The translations under genes and the position numbers were made by a program. Of a stretch of 16,156 nucleotides of DNA, positions 1 to 6,155 are shown piece by piece. The stretch lies in assembly GCA_041498815.1 (NCBI GenBank), contig JBGQJC010000051.1:1-16156 (forward strand), in the 5' to 3' direction. How positions within the stretch are numbered: position 1 is the first letter of the stretch; every line of letters begins with the position of its first letter. The notes below the pieces were generated by a model. The model worked only from the letters and a program-made list of their open reading frames with translations. It had not been told where the DNA came from and did not search any database. This DNA is from DATDPM01 sp041498815. Its GTDB lineage: Bacteria > Pseudomonadota > Alphaproteobacteria > DATDPM01.

Positions 1-1364
1 CCGCCGTCGTCGAAAATCTCGACCTTCATCCCCAGGCCGCGCGTTTGAATCTCGCCGCTCCAAACGGGGCCGATGGGATTGCCGAGAACGAAGCAAGAGA
101 CGATATCGGTGCCGCCCGAGATCGAGGACAGGCAGACGTCTTTCTTGATGTGCTCGTACACGAACTCGAATCCCGCCGGCGACAGGGGCGAACCGGTCGA
201 GGCGATGGTGCGCAAGTTTTCAAGACTATGTGTTTCGCCCGGCCGCAGGCCCGATTTCGAGACCGATTCGATGTATTTGGCCGAGGTGCCGAAAAACGTC
301 ATCCCTTCGCGCGCAGCATATTCGAACAAAACGCCGGGTTCGGGATAAAGCGGCGAGCCGTCGAAGAGCAGGACGGTGGCCTCCGAGGCCAGCACCGAGG
401 CCAGCCAGTTCCACATCATCCATCCGCAAGTCGTGAAGTAGAACACCCGGTCGGAGCGCTTGATATCGCAGTGAAGCCGGTGCTCCTTCAAGTGCTGAAG
501 GAGCGTGCCCCCGGCGCCGTGGACGATGCATTTCGGCGGGCCCGTCGTTCCCGACGAATAGAGGATGTAAAGCGGGTGGTCGAAGGGAAGCTGCGCGAAG
601 TCGATTTCCGCCACCTCCCGATCCGCCAAAAAATCCGCAAGCGATATCGCATTCGGGCCCGGCAATGCCGGGGCTTCTTCGACGAATGGAACGACGATGA
701 CGGATTCGACGGACCGAATCCGGGCCGCGACACCGGCCAGCTTCGCCAAGCAATCGTAACTCTTGCCGTTGTAGAAATAACCGTCCGTTCCGATCAGGAC
801 CTTGGGCGCGATCTGGCCGAAGCGCTCGAAAATCGCGTCTTCGCCGAAATCCGGCGAGCAGGAGGACCAGATCGCCCCGATGCTGGCGGCGGCAAGCATG
901 GCGACGATCGCCTCCGGCATGCAGGGCATGACACCCGCGATCCGGTCCCCGGCGCGAACGCCTTTTGATTTGAGCCCTGCCGAGAGCCGCGCCACGGTGG
1001 CGTAAAGCTCTCCGAAGCTTACGCGGCGCAGCACCCCGTTCTCTCCCCGGAAAACGATGGCGTCGGCATGGTCGCGCCGGCGCAGCAGATTTTCCGCGAA
1101 GTTGAGCCGCGCCTCGGGAAAAAAGCGCGCGTTCAATATGTCGTCCGGCTTCAAAAGCACCGTTTCGCCGCGGCTTTCGGCGATGACGCCGGCAAACGAC
1201 CACAGCGATTGCCAGAACTTGGCCGGTTCCGCGACGGACCAATCCCAGAGTGCTGGGAAATCCCGGATGGCTATTCCCCAGTCCCGCTCCACGGCGCGCA
1301 TGAAAGCCGCCGCATTCGACGCTGCGATGCGTTCTCGCGATGGCCGCCAAAGGGGTTCCGTCAT
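1..1364 (-). CDS. Acetoacetyl-CoA synthetase, C-terminal part outside window
   Basis: This cytoplasmic ANL-family ligase converts acetoacetate, ATP and CoA to acetoacetyl-CoA, feeding ketone bodies or polyhydroxybutyrate breakdown products back into acyl-CoA metabolism. The frame is open from the ATG at 1364 to the window edge, giving 454 codons of a family that usually has about 650 residues. The N-terminus (MTEPLWRPSRERIAASN) matches the AACS-specific cap. The ATP-binding P-loop YSSGTTGPPK lies at about residues 268-277, followed by the TTCGWMMWNW segment typical of AACS and the STGSPLSP and SGGTDIVSCF motifs. These separate it from plain acetyl-CoA synthetase. AGGG sits about 5 nt before the ATG. 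The gene diverges from the GST at 1509. The adenylation hinge and C-terminal lid are off the window. The family call is firm. Confidence 0.93.
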   Translation of the reverse strand, partial: MTEPLWRPSRERIAASNAAAFMRAVERDWGIAIRDFPALWDWSVAEPAKFWQSLWSFAGVIAESRGETVLLKPDDILNARFFPEARLNFAENLLRRRDHADAIVFRGENGVLRRVSFGELYATVARLSAGLKSKGVRAGDRIAGVMPCMPEAIVAMLAAASIGAIWSSCSPDFGEDAIFERFGQIAPKVLIGTDGYFYNGKSYDCLAKLAGVAARIRSVESVIVVPFVEEAPALPGPNAISLADFLADREVAEIDFAQLPFDHPLYILYSSGTTGPPKCIVHGAGGTLLQHLKEHRLHCDIKRSDRVFYFTTCGWMMWNWLASVLASEATVLLFDGSPLYPEPGVLFEYAAREGMTFFGTSAKYIESVSKSGLRPGETHSLENLRTIASTGSPLSPAGFEFVYEHIKKDVCLSSISGGTDIVSCFVLGNPIGPVWSGEIQTRGLGMKVEIFDDG

Positions 1365-1458
1365 GTATTTCCCTATCGCCTCGAAGCCGGCCCCGGCGCC
1401 CGGCCTCGGCTCCGGATTGGCGTCGCCCTTGGACCGAGGGATATAACAGACCAGCGAT

Positions 1459-1464
1459 TATAAT
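1459..1464 (+). promoter_or_regulatory. Possible -10 element in the AACS/GST divergent gap
   Basis: An exact TATAAT lies 44 nt before the GST start inside a short AT-rich patch of an otherwise GC-rich 144-bp divergent gap. The same patch reads TATTATAAT on the minus strand, so it could serve either gene. No good -35 hexamer was found at 16-18 bp on either strand, so this is only a candidate. Confidence 0.3.
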
Positions 1465-1508
1465 AGGCGCACCGGGGGTGCGGCGGGGCACGGAGGGAGG
1501 ATCAGGGC

Positions 1509-2231
1509 ATGCAATATGAACTTTACTATTGGCCGTCGATCCAGGGCCGCGGCGAGTTCGTGCGCCTGGCGCTGGAAGAGGCGGGTGCCAGATATGTCGA
1601 CGTCGCGCGGGAACCGGCAAAGCAAGGCGGAGGCGAAGCAGCGCTCACGCGCCTGCTCGATACCAAGACGACCTGCCGTCCGCCGTTCGCGCCGCCAATC
1701 CTTAAGGCGGGAAAGCTCGTCATCGCTCAAACCGCCAACATTCTCTTGTACCTGGGTGCCCGTCACGGCTTGGCACCGGCCGGCGAGGCCGGGCGGTTAT
1801 GGGCCCATCAGCTTCAACTCACCCTCGCCGACTTGGTGCAGGAGGTTCACGACAGCCACCATCCGATCTCGGGCAACCTCTATTACGAGGACCAGCGCAA
1901 GGAGGCCCGCCTGCGCGCCGCCGATTTTCTGAAATCGCGCGCGCCGAAGTACCTCGGCTACTTCGAGCGGGTGCTGAACCCCGCGGGCCACCTCGTAGGC
2001 GCCCGGCTCACCTATGCCGATCTCTCGCTGTTCCAGGTCGTGTCGGGTCTTCGTTACGCCTTCCCGCGCGCCATGGCGCGGCTCGCCAAAAAGCACCCGC
2101 GCGTGATCGCCCTGCATGACGAAGTCGCGGCGCGTCCGCGCATCGCCGCTTATCTCGCCTCGGATCGCCGGATCCCGTTCAGCGAGGCAGGCATTTTCCG
2201 GCACTACCAAGAGCTCGACGCCGGGGCATAG
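1509..2231 (+). CDS. Glutathione S-transferase family protein
   Basis: Cytosolic GSTs conjugate glutathione to electrophiles or reduce peroxides; the substrate here cannot be read from sequence. The 240 residues match a standard two-domain GST. The thioredoxin-like N-terminal domain (about 1-85) starts MQYELYYWPSIQGRGE, with an active-site Tyr near residues 6-7, a Pro-Pro-Ile turn at 62-64 where the cis-proline is expected, and Q74-T75 at the usual glutathione gamma-glutamyl contact. The helical C-terminal domain (about 95-230) carries LTYADLSLFQVV, the conserved N-capping and hydrophobic staple region. The layout resembles the sigma/alpha-like bacterial group. GGAGGGAGG lies about 8 nt upstream of the ATG. 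The last 28 codons recur in a damaged copy at 2527-2613. Confidence 0.9.
   Translation: MQYELYYWPSIQGRGEFVRLALEEAGARYVDVAREPAKQGGGEAALTRLLDTKTTCRPPFAPPILKAGKLVIAQTANILLYLGARHGLAPAGEAGRLWAHQLQLTLADLVQEVHDSHHPISGNLYYEDQRKEARLRAADFLKSRAPKYLGYFERVLNPAGHLVGARLTYADLSLFQVVSGLRYAFPRAMARLAKKHPRVIALHDEVAARPRIAAYLASDRRIPFSEAGIFRHYQELDAGA
2145..2228 (+). repeat. GST C-terminal coding repeat, copy 1
   Basis: These 28 codons at the end of the intact GST are repeated at 2527-2610, 382 bp downstream in the same orientation. Similarity appears to continue for a few dozen bases past both stop codons (GGCATCGC is common to both). The copies differ mostly by scattered substitutions, which suggests an old duplication rather than a recent one. 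Confidence 0.7.
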
Positions 2232-2294
2232 CCGCCGGCGGCATCGCGGCCATCGGGGGCCGGCAATTCCGGATGGCGATAGGCGCCGCAGTCG

Positions 2295-2441
2295 CTACTG
2301 ACAGGGTGTCGTGGCCGGGCTGCAGCCGTGGGGCGTACCGGGCGTCTCCTTGGCTGGCATGGCGCAAGCCGCCACCAAGACGACGCCGGTCAGCAGCGCG
2401 GCACCGAGCAGAAACCGGACGGTGGATTTGGTATGGGTCAT
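2295..2441 (-). CDS. Small lipoprotein-like exported peptide (48 aa)
   Basis: A 48-codon frame starts at the ATG at 2441 and ends with TAG at 2295. It begins MTHTKSTVRFLLGAALLTG: two early basic residues, a hydrophobic core, then LVAAC around residues 22-26, which fits a lipobox cut before Cys26. The predicted mature part is only 23 residues, rich in Pro and Thr, with two more cysteines. GGAG lies 8 nt before the ATG. This resembles the tiny entericidin-like or unnamed lipoprotein peptides common in proteobacteria, but no family was recognised. It sits between the intact GST and the damaged GST tail, antisense to both. The signal architecture and ribosome binding site argue that it is real; chance remains possible at this length. 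Confidence 0.6.
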   Translation of the reverse strand: MTHTKSTVRFLLGAALLTGVVLVAACAMPAKETPGTPHGCSPATTPCQ

Positions 2442-2478
2442 CGGGCATCTCCGGACTCAGAAGGTCTACGGGAAGTAA

Positions 2479-2613
2479 TTCTATAAGTCCGTGCTTCCTA
2501 TGCGCAATGGCGAAGACGAACGTCTCGCCGCCTATTTGGCCTCCGGCCGCCGCATCCCGTTCAGCGAGGAAGGCATTTTCCGGCACTACCAAGAGCCGGA
2601 CGCCGAGTCTTAG
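2479..2613 (+). pseudogene. GST 3'-end remnant (degenerate duplicate)
   Basis: After an in-frame TAA at 2476, this frame encodes about 44 residues ending AAYLASGRRIPFSEEGIF and a further ten residues before TAG at 2611. The last 28 codons match the C-terminus of the GST at 1509-2231 at 23 of 28 residues, including the same RHYQE segment. No GST N-terminal domain or thioredoxin fold is present upstream. The lipoprotein-like gene occupies part of the space. The simplest reading is a former tandem GST paralogue that lost most of its length. An ATG at 2500 could in principle start a 37-residue peptide, but no clear ribosome binding site was seen before it. Confidence 0.65.
2527..2610 (+). repeat. 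GST C-terminal coding repeat, copy 2
   Basis: This is the second copy of the segment at 2145-2228, with 23 of 28 encoded residues identical. It lies in the damaged GST tail and keeps the reading frame and a TAG stop. Confidence 0.7.
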
Positions 2614-2717
2614 GTGCGGACGGCATCGCCGGTCCCGGCTCCCGGTATGTCCGCTTGTGACCCGGAGCGGACATTCCAACGCGTTGAGGTCGCAGTTGCA
2701 GTCGTATGTGCCCGTAA

Positions 2718-3017
2718 TCACGAGTCTCGCGACGCAGAGAATGAATTGGAAAGTCCGTTCAGCACGAACTCAGAACTGCCGTGGATCTGAGAATTGATAG
2801 CTTGAAATCCGTGGGCAAAAGTTGCAGCAACATATGTTGTTGATACGGCAATGATGGTACAAATCTTATTGGTGTCCGATAAGCCAAAGATATTAATGAT
2901 CGTCAAGGTCGCGCCCATTATTAAGGCCCCTACTACCACCTCCCACAGAAAGGTGCTGGTCAAAAGCCGACCATATTGCGATTCGCCACATTGCAAATTG
3001 CGGTCAATTTTATTCAT
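2718..3017 (-). CDS. Small membrane protein with two predicted helices, unknown function
   Basis: This 99-residue protein has two hydrophobic stretches, about 23-45 (beginning FLWEVVVGALIMG) and about 51-72 (ICTIIAVSTTYVAATF), joined by a short GLSDTNK turn. That predicts a helical hairpin in the inner membrane with both ends on the same side. No family was recognised. A strong GGGAGG lies about 6 nt before the ATG at 3017. It lies 97 bp downstream of the HEPN-like gene in the same direction, so the two are probably co-transcribed. Base composition is clearly lower in GC than the flanking chromosome, pointing to transfer together with its neighbour. A membrane effector or anchor for the neighbour is a guess from context only. 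Confidence 0.6.
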   Translation of the reverse strand: MNKIDRNLQCGESQYGRLLTSTFLWEVVVGALIMGATLTIINIFGLSDTNKICTIIAVSTTYVAATFAHGFQAINSQIHGSSEFVLNGLSNSFSASRDS

Positions 3018-3114
3018 GATGACCCTCCCTTTTTACTGAGCGACAATAGCAGCCAATTTGCTGCTGGTGTGATCCCATGTGGCCCCGGCATTTCGCATCG
3101 CAGGCTGACATCGG

Positions 3115-4005
3115 TCAGGCAAGATTAAGACCATATCGCTGTCGCGTATTCACCGGTGAGCTTATGTAGTCACAATCCAGCTTACCAAATAGCGCAACCA
3201 ACAACCGACAAGTGAGAGCGCGCATCTCCAGCGGTACATTGCGCCGCTGCGATGAAGGGTTGTTACCGCCATAGATGGCAAATCCGAGCGGTTGCTCAAA
3301 GAACAGTGCCTCATGGAGGGAGTCGTTGCGAACGACTGAAACTTCGGTCTTTTTTTGAGCGTTCGGTAACGCCCAGTTCGGTGTTGACATCCCGAAACGC
3401 TGGCACATCCGATCGAGCCGCGCTGCATGAGGCAAAGACTCAGAGGTATTAAAAAGCGATTTGAACAGCGCGAAGCAAGCATCAAGCGCGATATAGAGGT
3501 ACATAAACTCCTCGAATTGCAGGTAGGGCGGGTATTGCGAGAGAAATAGGGCGTGAATAATCCCTATAACTCGCTTGATCTTGCGCTTGTCCTGGGCGTG
3601 TTGCTGCCAGAACGACTCCGATAGAGCGACTGCATCTGCGAGTGCGCAGTTCGACAGCACAAAGTCGTTCAGCTTGCCGGGTTTGATCGGTGTAGCATCA
3701 AGAAAACCTCTTTCAGTTGTCGTGAGCCGCATTCCCGTAAAGAAGCCGATGCACCAGACTAGAAATTCCAGGTGATCGACACTATCGGCATTGTCGTGGG
3801 TTAGCACATGGGTCTTTGGTAAACCAAAATTACGGGCCCTGTGCGGTTGTAAGGGCGTGTATAGCCAGTCATTGTGAATGTTTTGGCACGCCTCGATTTG
3901 GGCGACACATTGCTCGCGGTCGGGAAGATCCACCAATGAAATGCTGCTGGTCCGGATGTCGCAATGCTGCGGGTAATATCCCAAGGTGACGTGAAGTCCC
4001 GGCAT
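3115..4005 (-). CDS. HEPN-like protein of unknown function
   Basis: This 296-residue protein belongs to no family I can name with certainty. The C-terminal half looks like a HEPN four-helix bundle. An amphipathic helix at about 163-185 (FEEFMYLYIALDACFALF) resembles the first helix of the ApeA/abortive-infection HEPN type. RNDSLH at residues 226-231 fits the catalytic R-X4-H motif with Asn after Arg. A last helix rich in Arg and Leu follows at 258-274. HEPN proteins with this motif are usually metal-independent RNases acting in phage defence or toxin-antitoxin systems. The N-terminal 130 residues match nothing I know. GGGGAGG lies about 8 nt before the ATG. GC is about one half, far below the neighbours, so it was probably acquired. 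The protein clearly looks real; the HEPN assignment is a motif-level inference. Confidence 0.72.
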   Translation of the reverse strand: MPGLHVTLGYYPQHCDIRTSSISLVDLPDREQCVAQIEACQNIHNDWLYTPLQPHRARNFGLPKTHVLTHDNADSVDHLEFLVWCIGFFTGMRLTTTERGFLDATPIKPGKLNDFVLSNCALADAVALSESFWQQHAQDKRKIKRVIGIIHALFLSQYPPYLQFEEFMYLYIALDACFALFKSLFNTSESLPHAARLDRMCQRFGMSTPNWALPNAQKKTEVSVVRNDSLHEALFFEQPLGFAIYGGNNPSSQRRNVPLEMRALTCRLLVALFGKLDCDYISSPVNTRQRYGLNLA

Positions 4006-4340
4006 TGAGTTTTCCTCCCCGTTTTCTCTGATCGCCAGAGTCTATGACCTACCCACTGATATTGCTCTCAGCATTATTATTTCCCGCGCCTCCGGTAATG
4101 CCCCTTTCGGGTCGAGAGCTGAAACCTCTAACGACTGCTTCTGGCTATTAGCCGACTTCGGTCACACACACTTCACCCGGACCGGAGCCAAGCTCGGGCT
4201 CGCACGCCATCCTCCGTCCGCCTTGACTGCCGCGGATGATAGGAATATACTCCTCTGCTGCTCTTTGACACCGTGAAGGGAGAAAACATTGCGCCTGCCC
4301 ACCGGGGGGGCGGCGGGCGCGCGCGCCGGCAGATATGTGC

Positions 4341-4369
4341 TTGACAACATATGTTACGTAAGCCATAAT
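4341..4369 (+). promoter_or_regulatory. Sigma70-type promoter of the toxin-antitoxin operon
   Basis: TTGACA at 4341-4346 and CATAAT at 4364-4369 are separated by exactly 17 bp, a near-consensus promoter. The -10 ends 5 nt before the toxin ATG at 4375, so transcription should begin at about 4375-4376, on the start codon itself. No Shine-Dalgarno sequence precedes the ATG. Both facts point to a leaderless message. Confidence 0.72.
4346..4361. promoter_or_regulatory. Candidate autoregulatory operator in the promoter spacer
   Basis: Two perfect palindromes overlap by two bases in the spacer between -35 and -10: AACATATGTT (4346-4355) and TTACGTAA (4354-4361). XRE-type antitoxins usually repress their own operon by binding palindromes over the promoter, so this is the natural operator. 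Binding is inferred, not shown. Confidence 0.5.
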
Positions 4370-4374
4370 CCGCC

Positions 4375-4743
4375 ATGCCGTGGACTGTCCTGTACCACGA
4401 CGACTTCGAGCCCGAATTCGATGCTCTGCCCGAGGAGGTGCAGGACGAAATTCTGGCCCAGACTGCCCTGCTGGAGCGCTTCGGCCCCACGTTGGGCAGG
4501 CCGCGCGTGGATACCGTTAAGGGTTCGAGGCACGCGAACATGAAGGAACTGCGCTGCGACGCCGGCAATGGCGTCTGGCGCGTCGCCTTCGCATTCGATC
4601 CGCAACGCAACGCCATTTTATTGGTGGCGGGCGATAAGTCGGGAGGCAGCGGGAAACGCTTTTATAAGCGCCTCATTGCCACGGCCGACAAACGGTTCGA
4701 TGCCCATCTCGCCGCCATTGAAGCAGAAAGGAAAAAGCGATGA
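4375..4743 (+). CDS. HigB/RelE-type toxin (phage Gp49-like family)
   Basis: This 122-residue protein fits the Gp49-like/HigB branch of the RelE/ParE superfamily, whose members cleave mRNA on the ribosome and are held inactive by a partner antitoxin. Characteristic blocks are DFEPEFDALPEEVQDE (residues 10-25), LGRPRVDTVKGSRHANMKEL (40-59), WRVAFAFDPQRNAILLVAGD (68-87) and KRFYKRLI (94-101). The basic and aromatic residues of the last blocks are those usually placed at the active site. The length is typical. Toxin comes first and antitoxin second, as in higBA operons, with an ATGA overlap (4740-4743) that suggests coupled translation. No Shine-Dalgarno is present; the promoter position predicts translation from a leaderless mRNA. 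The family call is strong, activity untested. Confidence 0.9.
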   Translation: MPWTVLYHDDFEPEFDALPEEVQDEILAQTALLERFGPTLGRPRVDTVKGSRHANMKELRCDAGNGVWRVAFAFDPQRNAILLVAGDKSGGSGKRFYKRLIATADKRFDAHLAAIEAERKKR

Positions 4744-5111
4744 CGACCACGCGAAAAGAAAAAATGCGCCGGTTGCCGGCTTCCCGCCGCAAGCGGATCG
4801 AGGCGCGCGCCGCCGAATTGATCGCCGAGGAAATGTCCTTGCGCGACCTGCGCCGCGCGCACCGCAAAACGCAGGAAGCCGTCGCCAAGTCGCTCGGAAT
4901 CGGCCAGGACGGAATCTCCCGGCTCGAAACCCGGTCCGACATGCTGATTTCGACGATGCGAAAATTCATCGAAGCGATGGGTGGCCGCTTGAGCCTGATC
5001 GCGAAATTTCCCAACCGGCCGCCGGTCGCATTGAGCGGCCTCGCTACGCTCGACAACGCGAAGGCTGAGACATCGGGCGCGAAGACTGGCAAGGAAGCGG
5101 ACGCCGCCTGA
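4740..5111 (+). CDS. XRE-family antitoxin (HigA-like)
   Basis: This is the 123-residue partner of the toxin at 4375. It should bind the toxin and repress the operon. A helix-turn-helix of the XRE/Cro type spans about residues 34-88: SLRDLRRAHRKTQEAVAKSL, then GIGQDGISRLETRSD as turn and recognition helix, then a helix ending AMGGRLSLIAKFP, the hallmark of antitoxins paired with Gp49-like toxins. The basic N-terminal helix (1-32) precedes it. The last 25 residues are low in complexity and probably disordered. The start codon overlaps the toxin stop by four bases; AAGGAAAAAG just upstream, inside the toxin gene, can serve as ribosome binding site. It probably acts on the palindromes at 4346-4361. 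Confidence 0.9.
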   Translation: MTTTRKEKMRRLPASRRKRIEARAAELIAEEMSLRDLRRAHRKTQEAVAKSLGIGQDGISRLETRSDMLISTMRKFIEAMGGRLSLIAKFPNRPPVALSGLATLDNAKAETSGAKTGKEADAA

Positions 5112-5130
5112 GGCCGTCGAATCGCGGCGG

Positions 5131-5150
5131 ATGTTTACAAATGTTTACAT
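5131..5150 (+). repeat. 10-bp tandem repeat, two copies (ATGTTTACAA/T)
   Basis: ATGTTTACAA is followed directly by ATGTTTACAT, starting 20 bp after the antitoxin stop. An inverted match to GTTTACATT appears at 5287-5295 (AATGTAAAC). The motif is AT-rich in a GC-rich setting, which would suit a protein-binding site. No known binding protein was recognised. Confidence 0.6.
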
Positions 5151-5233
5151 TCGCCGGGAAAAGCCGCGGCCAACGGAGCCGGTGAAAGCAAAGCTGCTGA
5201 AAAGCCTATGCCTCCAGCCCGCGCCGCCGCGCG

Positions 5234-5273
5234 CAAATCGAAGCAAATCGAACCAAAGCGCGGCAAAGCGCAG
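5234..5273 (+). repeat. 10-bp phased repeat, four imperfect units beginning CAAA
   Basis: CAAA recurs at 5234, 5244, 5254 and 5264, exactly 10 bp apart. The units fall into pairs: CAAATCGAAG and CAAATCGAAC, then CAAAGCGCGG and CAAAGCGCAG. The period is not a multiple of three, so this is not coding. A-tract-like phasing near one helical turn could bend the DNA or array a binding site. Confidence 0.55.
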
Positions 5274-5310
5274 CCGAAGCGTCGCAAATGTAAACTTTCT
5301 TGGGGAAAGC

Positions 5311-5342
5311 GGCGGGACGCCGCGCCGGCGGGACGCCGCGCC
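5311..5342 (+). repeat. 16-bp perfect tandem repeat, two copies
   Basis: GGCGGGACGCCGCGCC occurs twice in perfect tandem, ending 6 bp before the stop codon of the minus-strand DUF6134-like gene. Each unit holds a short GGCG-GGA-CGCC hairpin, so it may help end transcription from that gene, but no T-tract follows. Confidence 0.65.
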
Positions 5343-5348
5343 GGCCTG

Positions 5349-6008
5349 TCACTTGGCGAGGGTAAACGTGACGTTGCTGTCTTTGTCTTTCATGTTGAAC
5401 ATCACGGGCGTTCCGTCATCGTCCATCCAGACTTCGTATCGCTCCAGCCCGTCCACCGTCTCGATATGATACTGCCGCGCCCGGCTCGAAGCGCCGTCGA
5501 TCGTGACCGACGTCTCGCCGCCGCCGCTGGTATGCACTTTCGTGACGACGCCCGTATCCGGCAGGAAGATCGTATCGCCGCCCGGCGCCCCTGCAGCCCA
5601 CGGACTGGCCGACCGGATCGTCCCCGGTGCCGTGACCTGGCCGCTCGGGGAGCTGACGATGAAATTATCCGCTTCCGCCCGGCCGTCCACTTCAACCGGC
5701 GTACCGTTCTCCGTGGTGATCCCGTGGAAGTAAACAAGACGATTGGCAACCCAACGCTCGATCCGGGAGATGTCTTGCCTGTAAAGAACGATACCGAGAA
5801 TGGAGACGCTCATATGCGCCTCCGTGGCGATCGTCGTTGCATCGCCGCTTTTCTCGACGGCGTCGATGTAGGTCCCGATCTCGCCATAGACGGAATCATG
5901 GACCCGGTAAGTAAATTGCTGCTGGGAGGCGGAAGCCTGGGACCCGGCCGCGACGATCGTGCAAATCGCCACGGACAACACAACAGACCGGAATATCTTA
6001 GCCAACAT
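5349..6008 (-). CDS. Exported DUF6134-like protein
   Basis: This is a predicted periplasmic protein of 219 residues with no known activity. From the ATG at 6008 it starts MLAKIFRSVVLSVAICTIVA, a Sec-type signal peptide, probably cut after about residue 28 in the SQASAS region. The mature part is beta-rich. It holds the segment DISRIERWVANRLVYFHGIT and the ENGTPVEV segment, a pattern I associate with DUF6134, and ends with a WMDDDGTPVMF hairpin and VTFTLAK. An ATG ten codons upstream (6038) is possible, but the later start puts the charged residues directly before the hydrophobic core and has GAGG in front. It is the last of three minus-strand genes (desaturase, SDR, this one), so it may share their envelope or lipid role. 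The family call is moderate. Confidence 0.72.
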   Translation of the reverse strand: MLAKIFRSVVLSVAICTIVAAGSQASASQQQFTYRVHDSVYGEIGTYIDAVEKSGDATTIATEAHMSVSILGIVLYRQDISRIERWVANRLVYFHGITTENGTPVEVDGRAEADNFIVSSPSGQVTAPGTIRSASPWAAGAPGGDTIFLPDTGVVTKVHTSGGGETSVTIDGASSRARQYHIETVDGLERYEVWMDDDGTPVMFNMKDKDSNVTFTLAK

Positions 6009-6155
6009 CGGCCCTCGGCTCCGCGTCAACGGCGACATAGCTGCCGGTCTGCGCCAAAAATTTCGCCGTATGGGATATTACCACCGGCACCTCGAACGAG
6101 CCAGCCGGTTGGGGGCGCCCTCGTTTTCGCAATGTCCCGGCGCACCGCCCTTCTT

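Larger units (their letters stand above)
4006..4374. other. Gene-free stretch between HEPN-like gene and toxin operon
   Basis: No convincing gene was seen in these 369 bp on either strand; open frames here lack ribosome binding sites and family features. The part next to 4006 holds the leader of the HEPN-like gene, including an imperfect hairpin CTCTG-N5-CAGAG at 4026-4040. Composition changes from balanced to strongly GC-rich near 4290, which I take as the right edge of the acquired segment. The last 34 bp are the toxin promoter. No tRNA, attachment site or inverted repeat of an insertion sequence was recognised. Confidence 0.6.

Noticed and set aside
226..1620. A 464-codon minus-strand frame across the AACS gene
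   Set aside because: It is out of frame with the well-supported acetoacetyl-CoA synthetase on the same strand, and its product is low-complexity and Arg-rich.
3105..3118. Hairpin CTGAC-ATCG-GTCAG at the end of the HEPN-like gene, considered as a terminator
   Set aside because: The stem has only five pairs, it overlaps the stop codon and no T-tract follows on the minus strand, so it probably does not separate the two genes.
4148..4366. Minus-strand 72-codon frame in the gap before the toxin
   Set aside because: It spans the composition edge and the toxin promoter and has no ribosome binding site or recognisable features.
5131..5469. A 112-codon plus-strand frame starting MFTNVYIRRE
   Set aside because: It reads through the repeat cluster and then antisense into the DUF6134-like gene. 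It has no ribosome binding site and its composition follows the repeats.
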